Part shown: positions 20,054 through 31,975 of the stretch, one piece after another | How the letters are laid out: every line of letters begins with the position of its first letter | How positions within the stretch are numbered: the first letter of the stretch is position 1 | Source of the DNA: Tetragonia tetragonoides | Lineage: Eukaryota; Streptophyta; Magnoliopsida; Caryophyllales; Aizoaceae | DNA length: 64,000 nucleotides | Assembly: GCA_038025085.1 (NCBI GenBank) | Contig: CM076154.1 | Location: 36,002,501-36,066,500, forward strand | Reading direction: 5' to 3' | The notes under the pieces: model-generated | Told to the model about the DNA's origin: nothing | Databases searched by the model: none | What the model saw: only the letters and a program-made list of their open reading frames with translations | Program-made: the position numbers and the translations under genes

Positions 20054-21748
20054 TAAAATGTTGACATCTCTTATTCGGTAAGGAACCTGAAATTACAATA
20101 TTGCACATCTTCAGTGCATTTTCAATTATTAAACTCGTTTCACATGTCCTTTACATAGTTGCATTTACAAACTTTCAACGTAAACACATTCTTGGAAGTT
20201 TAAGCGGAATGTTCTCTTACTTTTTATTTTTGCTAGTCAGAAAGAGGGTGCAAGTGAATGGCGACCGAGGCACCTCCTGTTACATCATGTTCGGACTCTC
20301 GTGTTTCATAGCGAACATATCAAACTAGCTGAACAACCAGCGCAAGCACTGATCCCGTCAATGTAGCACCAACAAGGGGCTAGTATATTCTCTTACTTGG
20401 TTGTGTTAGAGTGGAGTGTCAAATGCAGTTTTGGTAGGAGGGGTCAACATACTATATCATGATGAACTTTGAAAAAAAAAATGATTGAATAATCAAGAAA
20501 TGCGATGTATTAATGGTTAAGACTAAAGACTAAGAGTCTATTTCCATCAATTATGAATATGTTGTGCCTCCTCTAAAACCAAAACAATAAGAGAAACAAT
20601 ATATTAATGAATTGAAAATCCTTGAAAATAAGGAGGATTTGTATTGACAAACTTTTCTAACATTACACTACTAAAAACCAAAGCTAAATTAACTAGACAT
20701 TTTGACAATAGAATTTTAAATAGGTACATTATTGAAAATTATAGCGCTAGAAAATTTTAAATAACTCACAAAATTAGCTACAAATAAATTCTTGATGCTA
20801 ATTAGAGACAAATTCTCCAAAGTCTATTGGTATATAACGAAATCGAGAATCGAGAAATGATAAATATATAAGATGTGTTGTTAAGAACAAGATATAAGTG
20901 AAGTAAATTGAACTGGAAATTAACCCACCAAGGGGAAAATATCATTGTCGCACATAAGAAAATATAAAAGCTTTGTCGTAACTTATTGATTTTCTACTTT
21001 CAACGTGAAGGATTAGGTTCGTTTAAATGAAATGATATCATGCATGAGCTCTTGAAAAAAAGTGATACTTGTGTGAGTGAAAAAGTGATATTGATGGATA
21101 AAAAAAGGTAATACTTTCAAACTAAGCGATAAATGTAAGGCGACCTCATAATAAAATTGATCCATGAATCCATACCTCTTAATTGGAAAAGACTCAATAG
21201 AGAAAGAAAGAATCAGATTAGGAATTGATTGATCTATTTCTTTCTTTTCTCAAAACAAACAAAAACTCAAAAGATAAACTGTACTAATATCACTAATACA
21301 ACCGCTAATAAAGTTTACCACCACCCCTATTCATCAACTCTACAGAAAAAACCAAGATTATATATGTTAGATAATATCTCAGTCATCTTACAAATCAAAT
21401 CTAACATACTTTTTATAGGACACTCCATATCCAAACTCTCAACAACTAATCAATTGATTTACTCAAACGTCAAGTCTAAAAAGAACAACCCCTAATAAGT
21501 CATTGCCAATTCAATTGGACTACTAATTTCTTATCCACTTATCAAACATGGCAACAGGCAAAAGAAACAAAGTAGGTGTCTATTGTCTAATCCAAAAGAG
21601 TAAAAATCATCACCACTACTACTAAGTACTACTAATCCACGCACACGCAAAAAACAACATTCAACCAAAAAAAATTTAAAATAAAAAAAAATAAAAGTCT
21701 CATTCTCGTACTTTTGCAGCTTATCCGTAAATCTGTCTTCTACTAAAT
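20054..21748. other. Intergenic, nothing firmly recognised
   Basis: AT-rich DNA without a supported gene. A less AT-rich patch at about 20180-20400 gives, on the minus strand, a fragmentary frame with a hydrophobic run 'LTGSVLALVVQLV' before a stop. It could be a degraded exon of a membrane protein, but it is too short to name. Confidence 0.4.
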
Positions 21749-21749
21749 C

Positions 21750-22056
21750 CACGTGTCAAACACCCAACTCATTTACAGTAGTCTTCACGCGCCAAAAATC
21801 TGCCACGTGTCACACACAAGCCTCAAGTGAAAGCGCGTGGGAAAATAACACGTATTAACAGCTGGCACCTAATTGGCTTTTTTTTATTTTTATTTTTTTT
21901 ATTAATAAAGACCTGATCCACCAAACACTTTCACAATCAACAAATCTTGGCCCCATATAATAAATAATTTAATAGTATTTAGTAATTACGTCACCCGCCC
22001 TTCATTTAAGAAAATTGCGTCACCAATGAAAAATCCATGTCGGTGGGTGACGTGGT
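21750..22056 (+). promoter_or_regulatory. Promoter motifs upstream of the TPS gene
   Basis: Two G-box cores, CACGTG, lie at 21750-21755 and 21804-21809, both as CCACGTGTC, the form of abscisic-acid-response elements. A TGACGTGG element lies at 22048-22055. They fall about 200-500 bp upstream of the probable leader of the TPS7-like gene. bZIP or bHLH control is an inference; class II TPS genes are known to respond to sugar and stress signals. Confidence 0.45.
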
Positions 22057-22258
22057 AAAGGTGACAGGCGGGTGATTTGATTGGCTCTTTTGAAATTGAT
22101 CTTCATTTTCCTAATTTGTACCCACGTTTTATTATTTTTTTTGGGAAGTGAATATTAAATATTCCCATAAATGCTAACGAAGCGTAAAAATATTATTCCT
22201 CTGAATATTCAGGTCTTGAGACCCTCTTGCTGTTTTTTGCACATAATAAAGCATTAGA

Positions 22259-22292
22259 AAGAGAGAGAGAGAGAGAGAGAAAAGAGAGAGAG
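22259..22292 (+). repeat. GA microsatellite in the TPS leader region
   Basis: A run of about 17 GA dinucleotides with one interruption, in the likely 5' UTR or core promoter of the TPS7-like gene. GA/CT tracts are common at plant transcription starts. Confidence 0.85.
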
Positions 22293-22442
22293 GATTAACA
22301 AGATAAGAACAAAACCCTAGATTTTCTGGTTGTTCACCAAGAAGTTTTATTATACCCATCTGGGTTACTTGTATAAAGATCCCAATTTTGCGCTTTCATA
22401 TACTTTTAGACCCATTTTGTTTTGTGGGTTTCGATTGAAGAG

Positions 22443-22846
22443 GTGAGTTTTTCTTGGTTTTTCAATGGTTTTGATTTGATATCCACTGTTTTTATGTATT
22501 GGGTTTTGTTTGGATATTAGTTTAGAATTGTTTGGAATCTACTGGTTCATGTAATAGTCTTCTTGTAATTTTAAGTTTGAATTGGTTATGTTGTTTTTAT
22601 TGATTTCTTGGGTTTGTTTGACCGTCTGAATTTGGTAAAGAATTTGGATTTTTGATTGATCAATTGGGTTTTGTTGGTATTGAGTTATGTTGTTGATCTT
22701 TGTTTGAATTGAATTGGGTAACGTGTGGATTTTCTTGAGTGGGATTGATTTTATGTTGCTGGAATGAATGTCAATCAAACAATGGTTTTTATTGATTTTG
22801 ACTAATGTGAAATTTTGACTAATATGAAATTTTATTTGTTTAACAG
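22443..22846 (+). other. Leader intron of the TPS gene
   Basis: GAAGAG|GTGAGT at 22443 and TTTAACAG ending at 22846 give a 404 bp T-rich intron in the 5' UTR, 54 bases before the chosen start codon. No ATG was seen in the probable first leader exon (about 22255-22442). The intron is predicted, not proven. Confidence 0.65.
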
Positions 22847-22869
22847 GGTATATAAATTTGGGGGTTTTT

Positions 22870-22986
22870 ATGTGTTGTGGGTGTTTGGATAAAGAGAAAC
22901 ATGATGTCGAAATCATACGCAAATCTCCTAGATTTACTAACAGGGGATTTCCCTACAATGAAATTGGAAAAGAAGAGGCTTCCTAG
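22870..22986 (+). CDS. Upstream ORF overlapping the TPS start
   Basis: ATG at 22870 opens 38 codons (start MCCGCLDKEKH, end GKEEAS) and stops at 22984-22986, overlapping the main start at 22901 in another frame. It would be the first AUG of the spliced leader. Its context (T at -3, T at +4) is weak, whereas the main ATG has A at -3, so leaky scanning is expected. Whether the peptide is conserved or regulatory is unknown. Confidence 0.4.
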   Translation: MCCGCLDKEKHDVEIIRKSPRFTNRGFPYNEIGKEEAS

Positions 22987-25900
22987 AGTAATGACAGTAC
23001 CAGGGAATGTTTCTGAACTTGAAAATGAGCAGGCTAGAAGTGTCTCGTCGGATAATCACTCTACTCTCTCCCAAGAACGAATGATTATTGTAGCGAATCA
23101 GCTGCCTATAAGCGCAAAACGTGGTTTGGATGGTAGGGGGTGGATTTTTAGTTGGGATGACGATTCTTTACTTTTACAACTCAAGGATGGTCTACCAGAT
23201 GACATGGAAGTGATTTATGTTGGCTCACTCAGGGCTGAAGTTGACAGCAGTGAACAGGACAATGTGTCACAGATTCTTTTTGATAGTTTTAAATGTGTCC
23301 CTACCTTTATAACACCTGCTCTTTTTGATAGATTCTACAATGGGTTCTGCAAGAAGCAATTATGGCCGCTTTTCCATTACATGCTGCCCTTTACTGCAGG
23401 ACATGGAGGACGGTTTGATAAATCATTGTGGGAGGATTATGTATCTGTCAATAGATTGTTTGCACAGAAGGTCATCGAGGTGCTTAATCCCGAAGATGAC
23501 TATGTTTGGATTCATGATTATCATTTGATGACGCTGCCCACTTTTTTAAGGAGGCGCTTTCATCGACTGAGAATGGGGTTCTTCCTGCACAGCCCGTTTC
23601 CTTCATCTGAGATTTATCGGACACTCCCTGTTAGAGAGGAAGTTATTAGATCTTTACTTAATGCAGACTTAATTGGTTTTCACACATTTGATTATGCTCG
23701 GCATTTCCTTTCCTGTTGCAGCCGTATGTTGGGTTTGGAGTATCAATCAAAGAGGGGTTACTTAGGATTAGAATATCATGGAAGGACTGTTGGGATCAAG
23801 ATCATGCCAGTAGGTATTCATATGGGTCGGATAGAGTCAGCTATAAGGCTCGCAGATGAGGAGCGAAGAATAGCTGAGCTGAGGCAACGGTTTCAGGGAA
23901 AAACTGTTCTACTTGGGGTTGATGACATGGATGTGTTCAAAGGAATTAATTTGAAGCTTTTAGCAATGGAGCACATGCTGAAGCAGCAACATAAGTGGCA
24001 GGGTAGGGCTGTACTGGTTCAGATTGTTAACCCTGCAAGAAGTAGAGGAAGCAATATAGAGGAGTTGCAGTCTGAAATAAGGCAGATATGTGACAGGATA
24101 AATAAAGAATATGGGAAGCCCGGATATGAGCCTGTAATTTTCATTCACAGGCCAGTTTCTATGTCCGAGAGGATTGCGTATTACACCATTGCTGAGTGTG
24201 TTGTTGTCACAGCTGTGAGGGATGGAATGAACCTTACCCCATACGAGTATGTTGCATGCAGAGAGGGGATACCAGACTCTGATTCCAGTTCTGATCTTGC
24301 TGGGCAGAAGAAGAGCATGATTGTCATCTCAGAATTCATTGGGTGCTCTCCTTCTCTTAGTGGAGCCATCCGAGTAAATCCATGGAATGTTGAAAAAACT
24401 GCGGAGGGCATGAACGATTCTATATCAATGAGAGAATCTGAAAAAGAATTGCGACATGAGAAGCACTATCGCTATGTTAGTTCCCATAGTGTGGCGTATT
24501 GGGCAAGAAGCTTCATGCAAGATTTGGAAAGAACTTGCTCTGACCATTTTAGGAGAAGATATTGGGGCATTGGTCTGGGTTTTGGTTTCAGGGTTGTGTC
24601 TATAGATCCTAATTTCAGGAAGCTTTCAGTGGATGCTATTGCATCAGCTTATAGAATTGCACAAAGTAGGGCCATTCTTTTTGATTATGATGGAACTCTG
24701 ATGCCTCAGAATTCCTTGAGCAAGACTCCTAGTGAAGAGGTTATTTCAATTTTGAAAACTCTTTCTGCTGATTCTAGGAATACAGTTTTTATTGTTAGTG
24801 GAAGAGGGAGGGAAAGTTTGAGCAAATGGTTTTCTCCATGCAAGAAACTGGGGATTGCTGCAGAGCATGGTTATTTTTTAAGGTTCGTCTTTCTCTCTTC
24901 CCTTTCTCCTCCAATCCCTTCCTCTGATCTTATAGTTTTTTTCCCTTGAATTGCGGTCAAGAATGTAAAGGTTCCCATGCTACAATCTTTTTGTCTTCAT
25001 GTCCCTCCCTCCTATTTTGGAGGTTGGGGGTGTTTCCAGGATACTTTCTTACTCATGTTCTCATGTGGAGTAACTCAAAAGCAATTCTCACTAAAACTGG
25101 GAGAGTTAGTTAGGTTAAATTGATTCTTAGCAAACTTGTCCATTAATAGCTGTTCGTGTCATCCATAGTTTTAAATTAACATAGTTATGGTGTAGTTATT
25201 ATAGCTTTTGCATTAATGCATTTGAGTGAAGAGTGATGTACTGGATGAGTGGATGGATTAATAGTTGTCCTCACTATAAGTTGATTGCAAGTGAATGATC
25301 ATTGGACTCACCTATATTTAGCAAATTTTATGAGAGACTCAGGATGACATGATTACAATTTTTATAGTGACACGATTACAATTTGGCTATAGTGGTCTCT
25401 TGTGTGTACATGGCCTGGGGCTGGGATGAAAATTGCTAGAGAATCTCATTTGTTTAATCTTACAAGTAAAAATTAAGGTTAGTATTCTTCTCGTGAGAGG
25501 AAAGGTGAGAATTGAATTTGATTATCAAAGAGGTATATGATTGTTTTAGGAATTTCTGTGAACTGCCTGGTCTCTTTGTCATGTTAATAATTAATAACAT
25601 GGGGGTTACCATTGAGGAGATTTATGGACATTTGGAGCCATTGCACATGTTTGGATGAAGATAGGTAACATATATGACTCTAGTTGATAAATAAGTGTAA
25701 TTGCATAAATAAAATTATGGGTTAGATAATTGTAGAAGTGCACTTTAAGATATGGGACTTGAATAATGTATTGCTGCCATACATGATACAGCTCCTTATC
25801 TAAAAAAATAGGGAATGCAATTGACAAATCACAGTTGAAAAATAGAATTAAATAATTAATATATGACCTGTTGCCAATGGATTTTGTTGGTTCAAAAATG

Positions 25901-27156
25901 TGGCCTGTGTTGAAGCATGACTGGATCGGACAGAGTTCTTGGGGTTTCTGTATTCATTCAAAGAGTGCAATTTCGAGACTCTTTATTCAAATTAAAGTTC
26001 TGCAACGAAATATTGTTTAAAACTTATTGGATGAGATCATGTCATATTAACATGTTGGATGCAAATTTTGTGGTTTCAGGTGGCCTGAAAGTGATGATTG
26101 GGAAAATTGTGGTCAGAATTCTGACTTTGGGTGGATGCAAATTGCTGAGCCTGTCATGAAACTGTATACGGAGTCTACTGATGGCTCATATATTGAAGCT
26201 AAAGAGAGTGCTCTTGTTTGGCACCATCAAGACGCAGACCCAGATTTTGGTTCTGCTCAGGCCAAAGAAATGCTTGATCATCTCGAAAGTGTTTTAGCAA
26301 ATGAACCTGTTGCTGCAAAGAAGGGTCAGTTCATAGTAGAAATTAAGCCTCAGGTACGTGTCACATTGATGTGTTAAAGCTAAAATGATTTATCTACAAA
26401 GTGCTTGCATCTCCTGCGGATTCTCCTAAGATTAAATAGCAGAGGGGATGGGAGGAAATTTCTTATGTTTTGCATTTTTGTGAACAGGAGGTATGTGGAT
26501 GTGTGTATTTAACTAATTATAGAATTCAAAGCTTGGTAAAACACTTTTTTTTTTCTTTCACAGAACTTTTTTCGTCAGCCTTTAGAATATAAACCTCCTC
26601 TTTGATTATTTGATTGATCTTTTTTTAAGTTTTTTTAGAAGGCAAATAGATAATAACATGTTTTACTCTTTTATCAGCTTCAAGGCCATACCTTCTGCAT
26701 TACGTTGCCTTTCAGCTCAAAATAGTCCCTATCATCATGAATGATTTTCTTCTCCAAACATGCATTCAACTTTAATTTGTGCTATTCATTTATGTTTATT
26801 TACCTACGTTAGCCTTAATGTCTCATTCCATTCTGGTTTTTTTTTTTTTTTTTTTTGTCTTTCAGGGTATCACCAAAGGTATGGTTGCTGAGAAAGTCTT
26901 CACATCAATGGCCGAGAAAGGAAGGCATGCTGATTTCGTGCTATGTATAGGTGACGATCGATCTGATGAAGACATGTTTGAGATAGTGGACAGTGCAGTA
27001 TCAAGAGAGGTCCTTTCTACAAACGCCGCAGTATTTGCTTGTACAGTAGGTCAAAAACCTAGCAAAGCTCAATATTTTGTGAATGACACAGCTGAAGTGA
27101 GACTTGTACTTGAATCTCTTGCTGAATTCTCTGATCTTTCAGGCTCTGCTGAATAA
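22901..27156 (+). CDS. TPS7-like: Class II trehalose-6-phosphate synthase/phosphatase-like protein
   Basis: A fusion of a glycosyltransferase-20 (TPS) domain (about 58-545) and a HAD-type trehalose phosphatase (TPP) domain (about 590-835). Exons 22901-24882, 26080-26353 and 26866-27156 join in phase to give 848 residues. The start MMSKSYANLLDLLTGDFP and VMTVPGNVSE match Arabidopsis TPS7-type class II proteins as I remember them. TPP motifs are intact: DYDGT (595-599), SGRGRESL, and GDDRSDED (781-788). Plant class II enzymes mostly lack measured TPS activity and are thought to act in trehalose-6-phosphate and sugar signalling. Conserved TPS-domain stretches are present (HDYHLM, FFLHSPFPSSEIYR, VRDGMNLTPYE), but catalytic competence cannot be judged from sequence. 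An in-frame GTG 24 bases upstream is not a plausible start. The three-exon structure is the family norm. Confidence 0.96.
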
Positions 27157-28720
27157 AAGAAAACGGAGTAAATATTGATTCTTTATATTCTGGGGTTCTA
27201 ATTGTGTTTTCTTGTCTCGAGTTTATTCTTGCGCATGTCCCATATCTTCTATTATGGCTGTTTTAAACTTGCCTCTTTCTAGTTTAGTGAAACTAAGATA
27301 GACTACAAGCCACGGGATAATTCTTGTTGGATTTGTCATCTTCAAATATGGTTCAGGCTCTTGGAGTGCCTTTTCTGGCTTCATTGTGAAGGTTGGTGTT
27401 GCCTGTAGGGTTGATTATTTCGCACTAGGAATCGCGTTGCTCTGTACATAATGATTTAGATTTTCTTGCTCAGTTGACAGTACAGTATGCATGTTTATTA
27501 GCAGTACAGAACCACAGTTGTAGACAATTTTGTCATAAGAACTAAAGTATACACTACTTAAGTACTTGTACATAAAATATGTTTTACACACCATAAAACA
27601 AGAACCAATTGTTCTGAAGTTCTTTGAAGTATAAATCTTCATCACTTATATGTTGTCAGTCCCTGCAACTTCTGCAGAAAATCTTAATCTTGTTTTATAG
27701 TTTTTGCCTCTTTCTGATCTGGGAAAAAATCATGCCTGGAAAACAATGGTAAATTATTTTTTAACTATTTGGACAATGGGTTTTATATTAGTTGAGGAAA
27801 TGAATATAAGCTTAAATAACTCACTTAAACTTGCGGGTAAGTTGGATGGCTGCTGTTGTTGCCATTCCTGCATTGGCACTCAAAAGATTCCAGTTTTTCT
27901 GCAATTTGTCAATTAGTTTGCCAAATTAGAACAGCAGAAATTCCTCCAAAATCATGTTATGCTGTATTTTCTGTAGAGGATTAATTTTTTAGTTCACGAC
28001 TAAGGGTAATAATCAAGGAAAAATTACCGGAGTGACGACAGTGCTGTACCGTATCCAAATTCCTCCACTTAATATCAAAGCTGTAGCATGACAAGAGAAG
28101 TTTGTTTGGGTCACTCTTTCTCTTTTCAAGTACAGTATATAATCGAACGAGGAAAAAAAAAAGTACAGTATATAATCTGCATCTAGTTGTATGCATGACA
28201 CGAAAATATATTGACTTAAGTCATGGAGAAGCGTTATTTATAAGAAACGACGAACTATATAGAGAATGCTTATGAGTTGCCCCCCGATGAGTCAACTTAT
28301 CATTTTCCTTGGTCAAGCACTCAGTATTTTGCCCCATTAACATTTCAACAACCTTAAAAGTGATTAATAAAGAGTAGAGATTTAGGGGCAACCAACCTAC
28401 TTGCAGCGGATAAGAGATCTCTTCAGCTGGCTTCTTGACATCAGCAAGGTTTGCAAAAATGATACCCCATTTAAATGTTGGAGCCCAAAAGTGAACTGCC
28501 ATTTACCATTTACCACAAAGGAAAAGGTAAAACAAAGAAAAGGAGGGTCAGGTCACATAACTTTTCTGTTCTAGTAATTGAATCAGAGAAACTGCAAGTA
28601 TTCACTCTTATGTACTGTACTTTTTGCATGGTTTGAAAAAAACACAACATTAAGAACTTTCCAAAAAGGAAATGATACTGTATGGAACACAATTCCCAAC
28701 ACTAATTATCGGGTTACTTG
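27157..28720. other. TPS 3' flank and intergenic
   Basis: The first 200-300 bp are probably the 3' UTR of the TPS gene. The rest is AT-rich with no supported gene. A small poly-A-ended insertion with 17 bp direct repeats lies at 28128-28177. Confidence 0.5.
28128..28177 (+). repeat. 17 bp direct repeats around a 16 bp A-ended insert
   Basis: AAGTACAGTATATAATC occurs exactly at 28128-28144 and 28161-28177. The 16 bases between are GAACGAGG followed by eight A. This is the form expected of a target-primed insertion reduced to its tail, although a simple slippage duplication is also possible. Confidence 0.6.
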
Positions 28721-28721
28721 A

Positions 28722-28943
28722 GTATGAGGTGGGAGTTCAAGTGGTAAGTGCTTCACCCTCACAACCTAATAGTCAGGGGTTTAAATCCTCATTTATGTAG
28801 GGAAAATAAAAATCTCCTCTACCTTTCTTTGTAGAGAGGGTCTCCTCCTCTATTTGAACCCGTCGGCCCATTAAAGTTGGGTTGACTTGCCCGACGCATA
28901 TGATTTCCGGGCTATTGCATGCGTCCTTGTAGCCAAAAAAAAA
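28722..28943 (+). mobile_element. tRNA-derived SINE
   Basis: The head resembles a tRNA promoter: an A-box-like GAGTTCAAGTGGTAAGTG at about 28733-28750 and a B-box-like GGGGTTTAAATCCTC at 28776-28790, 30-40 bp apart as in pol III SINEs. The body has no reading frame and ends in an A-run after GTAGCC (about 28936-28944). No clear target-site duplication was found. It is not a tRNA gene, because the acceptor arms do not pair. Confidence 0.65.
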
Positions 28944-28984
28944 TTTATCTCAGCCAACTACCAAAATTATTGTGGACTATGACG

Positions 28985-29185
28985 AGTTGGCAAAAATTGA
29001 CCCCACCAAATGACTCATTGTAGATTCGATCAAACCCGAAATCGAAATGACTAGACCTAAAAGTGGTGAGAAAACATTTGTCAAACCCGAAACCGAAACC
29101 TATACCCAAAAATTTTGACCCGACATTAACCCGACCTGTTAATAACTCGAATCTGAATTGACCCGACCTGCCCGACCCATTTACG
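28985..29185. repeat. CCCGACC-rich degenerate repeat
   Basis: Units such as CAAACCCGAAACCGAAACC and TTGACCCGACCTGCCCGACC are the opposite-strand counterpart of the block at 13890-14096. The block is non-coding; the minus-strand frame across it (28945-29262) is low-complexity. Confidence 0.55.
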
Positions 29186-29974
29186 TGGGATTGATCATTT
29201 GTAGTTGACTTTTGATTTTGGCATAAATTTAATTTAATTTTTTTGGAGGCTGTTCTTGCCAATTTCTAGCTAATACTAGCTACAAATTTCTGCCAATTCT
29301 GTGACTTCTTCCCAATAATCTATCACAGATGTACTTTTTCAAGTGAAACACAATATTTTCTTGAAAATTTCCTAAGAAATACTGCTAGTAAATTACAAGA
29401 CTGGATAAGATTCTCTCCAATTAATCTCTCTAACGGAACCCCTACTTCGCGGCGATTATAACAAAGTAGACCTGGTGCAGATAAGAAAACAAGCAGACCT
29501 TTTGAGTGGCTTGCTCAAATGTACATACAATACCATACAGGAAGATTTATCTCAATGTCTTGCTCTAATATGCTCGTTCGATCTTGATTCGGAAGCCTTT
29601 AGCCAACCTATAACTTGACAAGAAATAATAGTACAGGGCAATCAAATGAGACATTTAATTTATCTCAATATAACCTATAGCTGATAAATTATCCCCAAAA
29701 AAAGAAAAAACCCCTATAGCTAATGAAAGATGGCCCCAAAAGAGACTTCTTGCATGTTCACACTATTTGCACAGTGGAATATAACATCTGAAATCCAAGA
29801 ACAAAATTGTTTTTCACCTTTTCGGGATGAATAAGGCATCACCTCCTGCATTGGTCAAGATTGAAGTGCCTTCCGTTTGCTTCTTCCTTCTTTTTTGCCC
29901 TATGATTTGCTCAATGTAAGTAGCACCTGAAGTTTTGATTGCATGACCATTCAAACCGCTAAACAACAATGATT
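29186..29974. other. PPR 3' flank
   Basis: The downstream side of the minus-strand PPR gene, presumably including its 3' UTR. No repeats with clear ends and no coding sequence were seen. Confidence 0.45.
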
Positions 29975-31975
29975 CTACCAATAATCACCACAAGAACATC
30001 TACCATTCTTGAAATGGTGAAATCGACTGGCATCACGTACAATAATCTCTCTGTCTTTAATCTCAGATATGTACTTGATAGCAGCATGACAATCACTGCA
30101 AACACGCAGGTTCTTCATCACCCTTATAGGAAAACCAGGGGGAGTGATCATTAGAGCAAATGCAATAGCCAATTTCTCACTATGGTTAGCCAAATTGTTC
30201 TCCTTTTCTACAATGTCCATGTTCTGCAAGACAGATCCGGTATCTGGAACATAACCACATTTCTTTAAGTCTGACATTAGTTCTCTCAGATACAGATCAA
30301 TCTCCGACCATCTAGGGTGAGCCTTGTCTGCCATGACGAACTGGTGAACCTCATTCTTGTACTCGAACCAACTAATTCCTGGTTCTTTCTTCACCCGTCT
30401 ATCTCTCATGGCTTTTCTCAAAGTAGAAACTTCATCCCACTGCTTAGCAGAGGCCTGGATATTTGACAGCAGAACATAGGAAGCTGGATCCTGGGGATCA
30501 AGCCTGAGAACCTCTTCGGCTATCCTCTTTGCCATATCTGCATTCTTATGAGTTTTACATGAAGATAACAAAGTTTTCCATATGACAGCATCTTCCTTTA
30601 CAGGCATTGATCTTATCATATCTTCTGCTTGTGACAGGCAACCAGACCTCCCAAGTAGATCAACAACACAAGTATAATGTTCTACTCTAGGCTTCAATTT
30701 GTATTTTGTTACCATCATGTCAAGATATTCAAGTCCTTTATCCTTTAATCCACAATGACTACAAGCATATAGCAAGCTCAAGAAAGTAACCTCATTTGCC
30801 TCCAACCCTTCTTGCATCATCTGCTCAAACAGCTCAATAGCTTCCTCCCCTTTGCCATGGAATTCATAAGCAGCAATCATGGAGCTCCACGTCACAACAT
30901 CAGCGTCTTTACGTTGAGTGAAAGCCTTGAAGGAGTCTTCTAAGCACCCACATCTTGAATACATGCTAATCAGTGTACTAACCACAGCAACAACTGTAGT
31001 AGCTCTGCGTTTTATAACCTCGGCATGAATCTGCTGGCCCTGTCCAAGGGTTGCCAATTCCGAGCACGAGCTAAGAACACTAACAAACGTAATTTTATCA
31101 GGCTGAAAGCCTGCCTTTTTCATCAGATTATATTGCTCCAATGCTCCCTCAGGGCACCCATTTTGGGCTCTTCCAGCAATAAGAGTGTTGCACGCCACCA
31201 CATTATGAACCGGCATTCCTTTGATAACTCTCTCACCTTCCTGTAAGCTGTTACATCTCATATACATATTGGCCAATGCACTCCCAACAACCAAGTTTAG
31301 CTCACAGCCACTTTTGACAGCATAGCCATGAACCTGTCTCCCACAAACCACAGCTTTCAAACCAGCACATCCGCGAAGAACACTACCCAACGTAAACTCA
31401 TCCGGAGGAAATCCCAGTTGATGCATTTGTGAAAACAACTCCAACCCATCTTCATTATGCTCAAACTGCATCATACCAGTCACCATAGCATTCCAAGTAG
31501 CCAAATTTCGTTCAGGCATTTCGTCGAACACCTTCCGTGCACCTTCAAAATCACCATTTTGCACGTACCCATTAATCAAAATGTTACAAGACATTATATT
31601 TTTCTTTGGATTCACTTTATACAACGCTAATGCAGTGTCTAATTCCCCAAGTTTTTCATACATGTTCATCAGGTGGTTGTTCAGAAACTTGTCTAGGAAA
31701 CACCCAGAAGTGATGATCAAACCATGAAGCTGTTTGGCCAACGAAAGTGACTTTGTGGATATGCAACCTTGAATGAAGTGAGAGAAAAGATTTGGGTCTG
31801 ACCATATTTCAGATTTGAACCTTTCTAATGCTTCTTTTAGGTACCCTCTAAAGCAGAGGTTGGTCAATTCGTTGATAACAATGGTGTTTGAGGATCTGGT
31901 GGAGAAAAATGAGTTGAAGGTTTTCCTGTGAACGAGAGAGAAGCAGTGAACTGCTCTTAATTGGAATTTGCCCAT
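29975..31975 (-). CDS. Pentatricopeptide repeat protein, PLS-E-DYW type
   Basis: An organelle RNA-binding protein of the editing class; 666 residues, intronless as usual. Successive P, L and S repeats fill roughly residues 40-500 (such as 'CNILINGYVQNGDFEGARKVFDEMPERN' and 'WNAMVTGMMQFEHNEDGLELF'). E/E+ motifs follow ('IWKTLLSSCKTHKNADMAK', 'YVLLSNIQASAKQWDEVSTLR') and then a DYW deaminase domain to the end. That domain keeps the HSEKLAIAF zinc/catalytic motif, CSDCHAAIKYIS, and the terminal CGDYW. It closely resembles Arabidopsis At2g41080 as remembered. The N-terminus (MGKFQLRAVHCFSLVHRKTF) is basic and rich in Ser/Phe, consistent with mitochondrial or plastid targeting. With the deaminase motif intact, C-to-U editing is likely; the target transcript cannot be told. 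Confidence 0.96.
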   Translation of the reverse strand: MGKFQLRAVHCFSLVHRKTFNSFFSTRSSNTIVINELTNLCFRGYLKEALERFKSEIWSDPNLFSHFIQGCISTKSLSLAKQLHGLIITSGCFLDKFLNNHLMNMYEKLGELDTALALYKVNPKKNIMSCNILINGYVQNGDFEGARKVFDEMPERNLATWNAMVTGMMQFEHNEDGLELFSQMHQLGFPPDEFTLGSVLRGCAGLKAVVCGRQVHGYAVKSGCELNLVVGSALANMYMRCNSLQEGERVIKGMPVHNVVACNTLIAGRAQNGCPEGALEQYNLMKKAGFQPDKITFVSVLSSCSELATLGQGQQIHAEVIKRRATTVVAVVSTLISMYSRCGCLEDSFKAFTQRKDADVVTWSSMIAAYEFHGKGEEAIELFEQMMQEGLEANEVTFLSLLYACSHCGLKDKGLEYLDMMVTKYKLKPRVEHYTCVVDLLGRSGCLSQAEDMIRSMPVKEDAVIWKTLLSSCKTHKNADMAKRIAEEVLRLDPQDPASYVLLSNIQASAKQWDEVSTLRKAMRDRRVKKEPGISWFEYKNEVHQFVMADKAHPRWSEIDLYLRELMSDLKKCGYVPDTGSVLQNMDIVEKENNLANHSEKLAIAFALMITPPGFPIRVMKNLRVCSDCHAAIKYISEIKDREIIVRDASRFHHFKNGRCSCGDYW

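Noticed and set aside
22877..22900. Longer N-terminus for the TPS protein
   Set aside because: It would begin at GTG; the ATG at 22901 matches the family's usual start.
28722..28800. tRNA gene
   Set aside because: A- and B-box-like blocks are present but acceptor, D and anticodon arms do not pair as in a tRNA; SINE head is the better reading.
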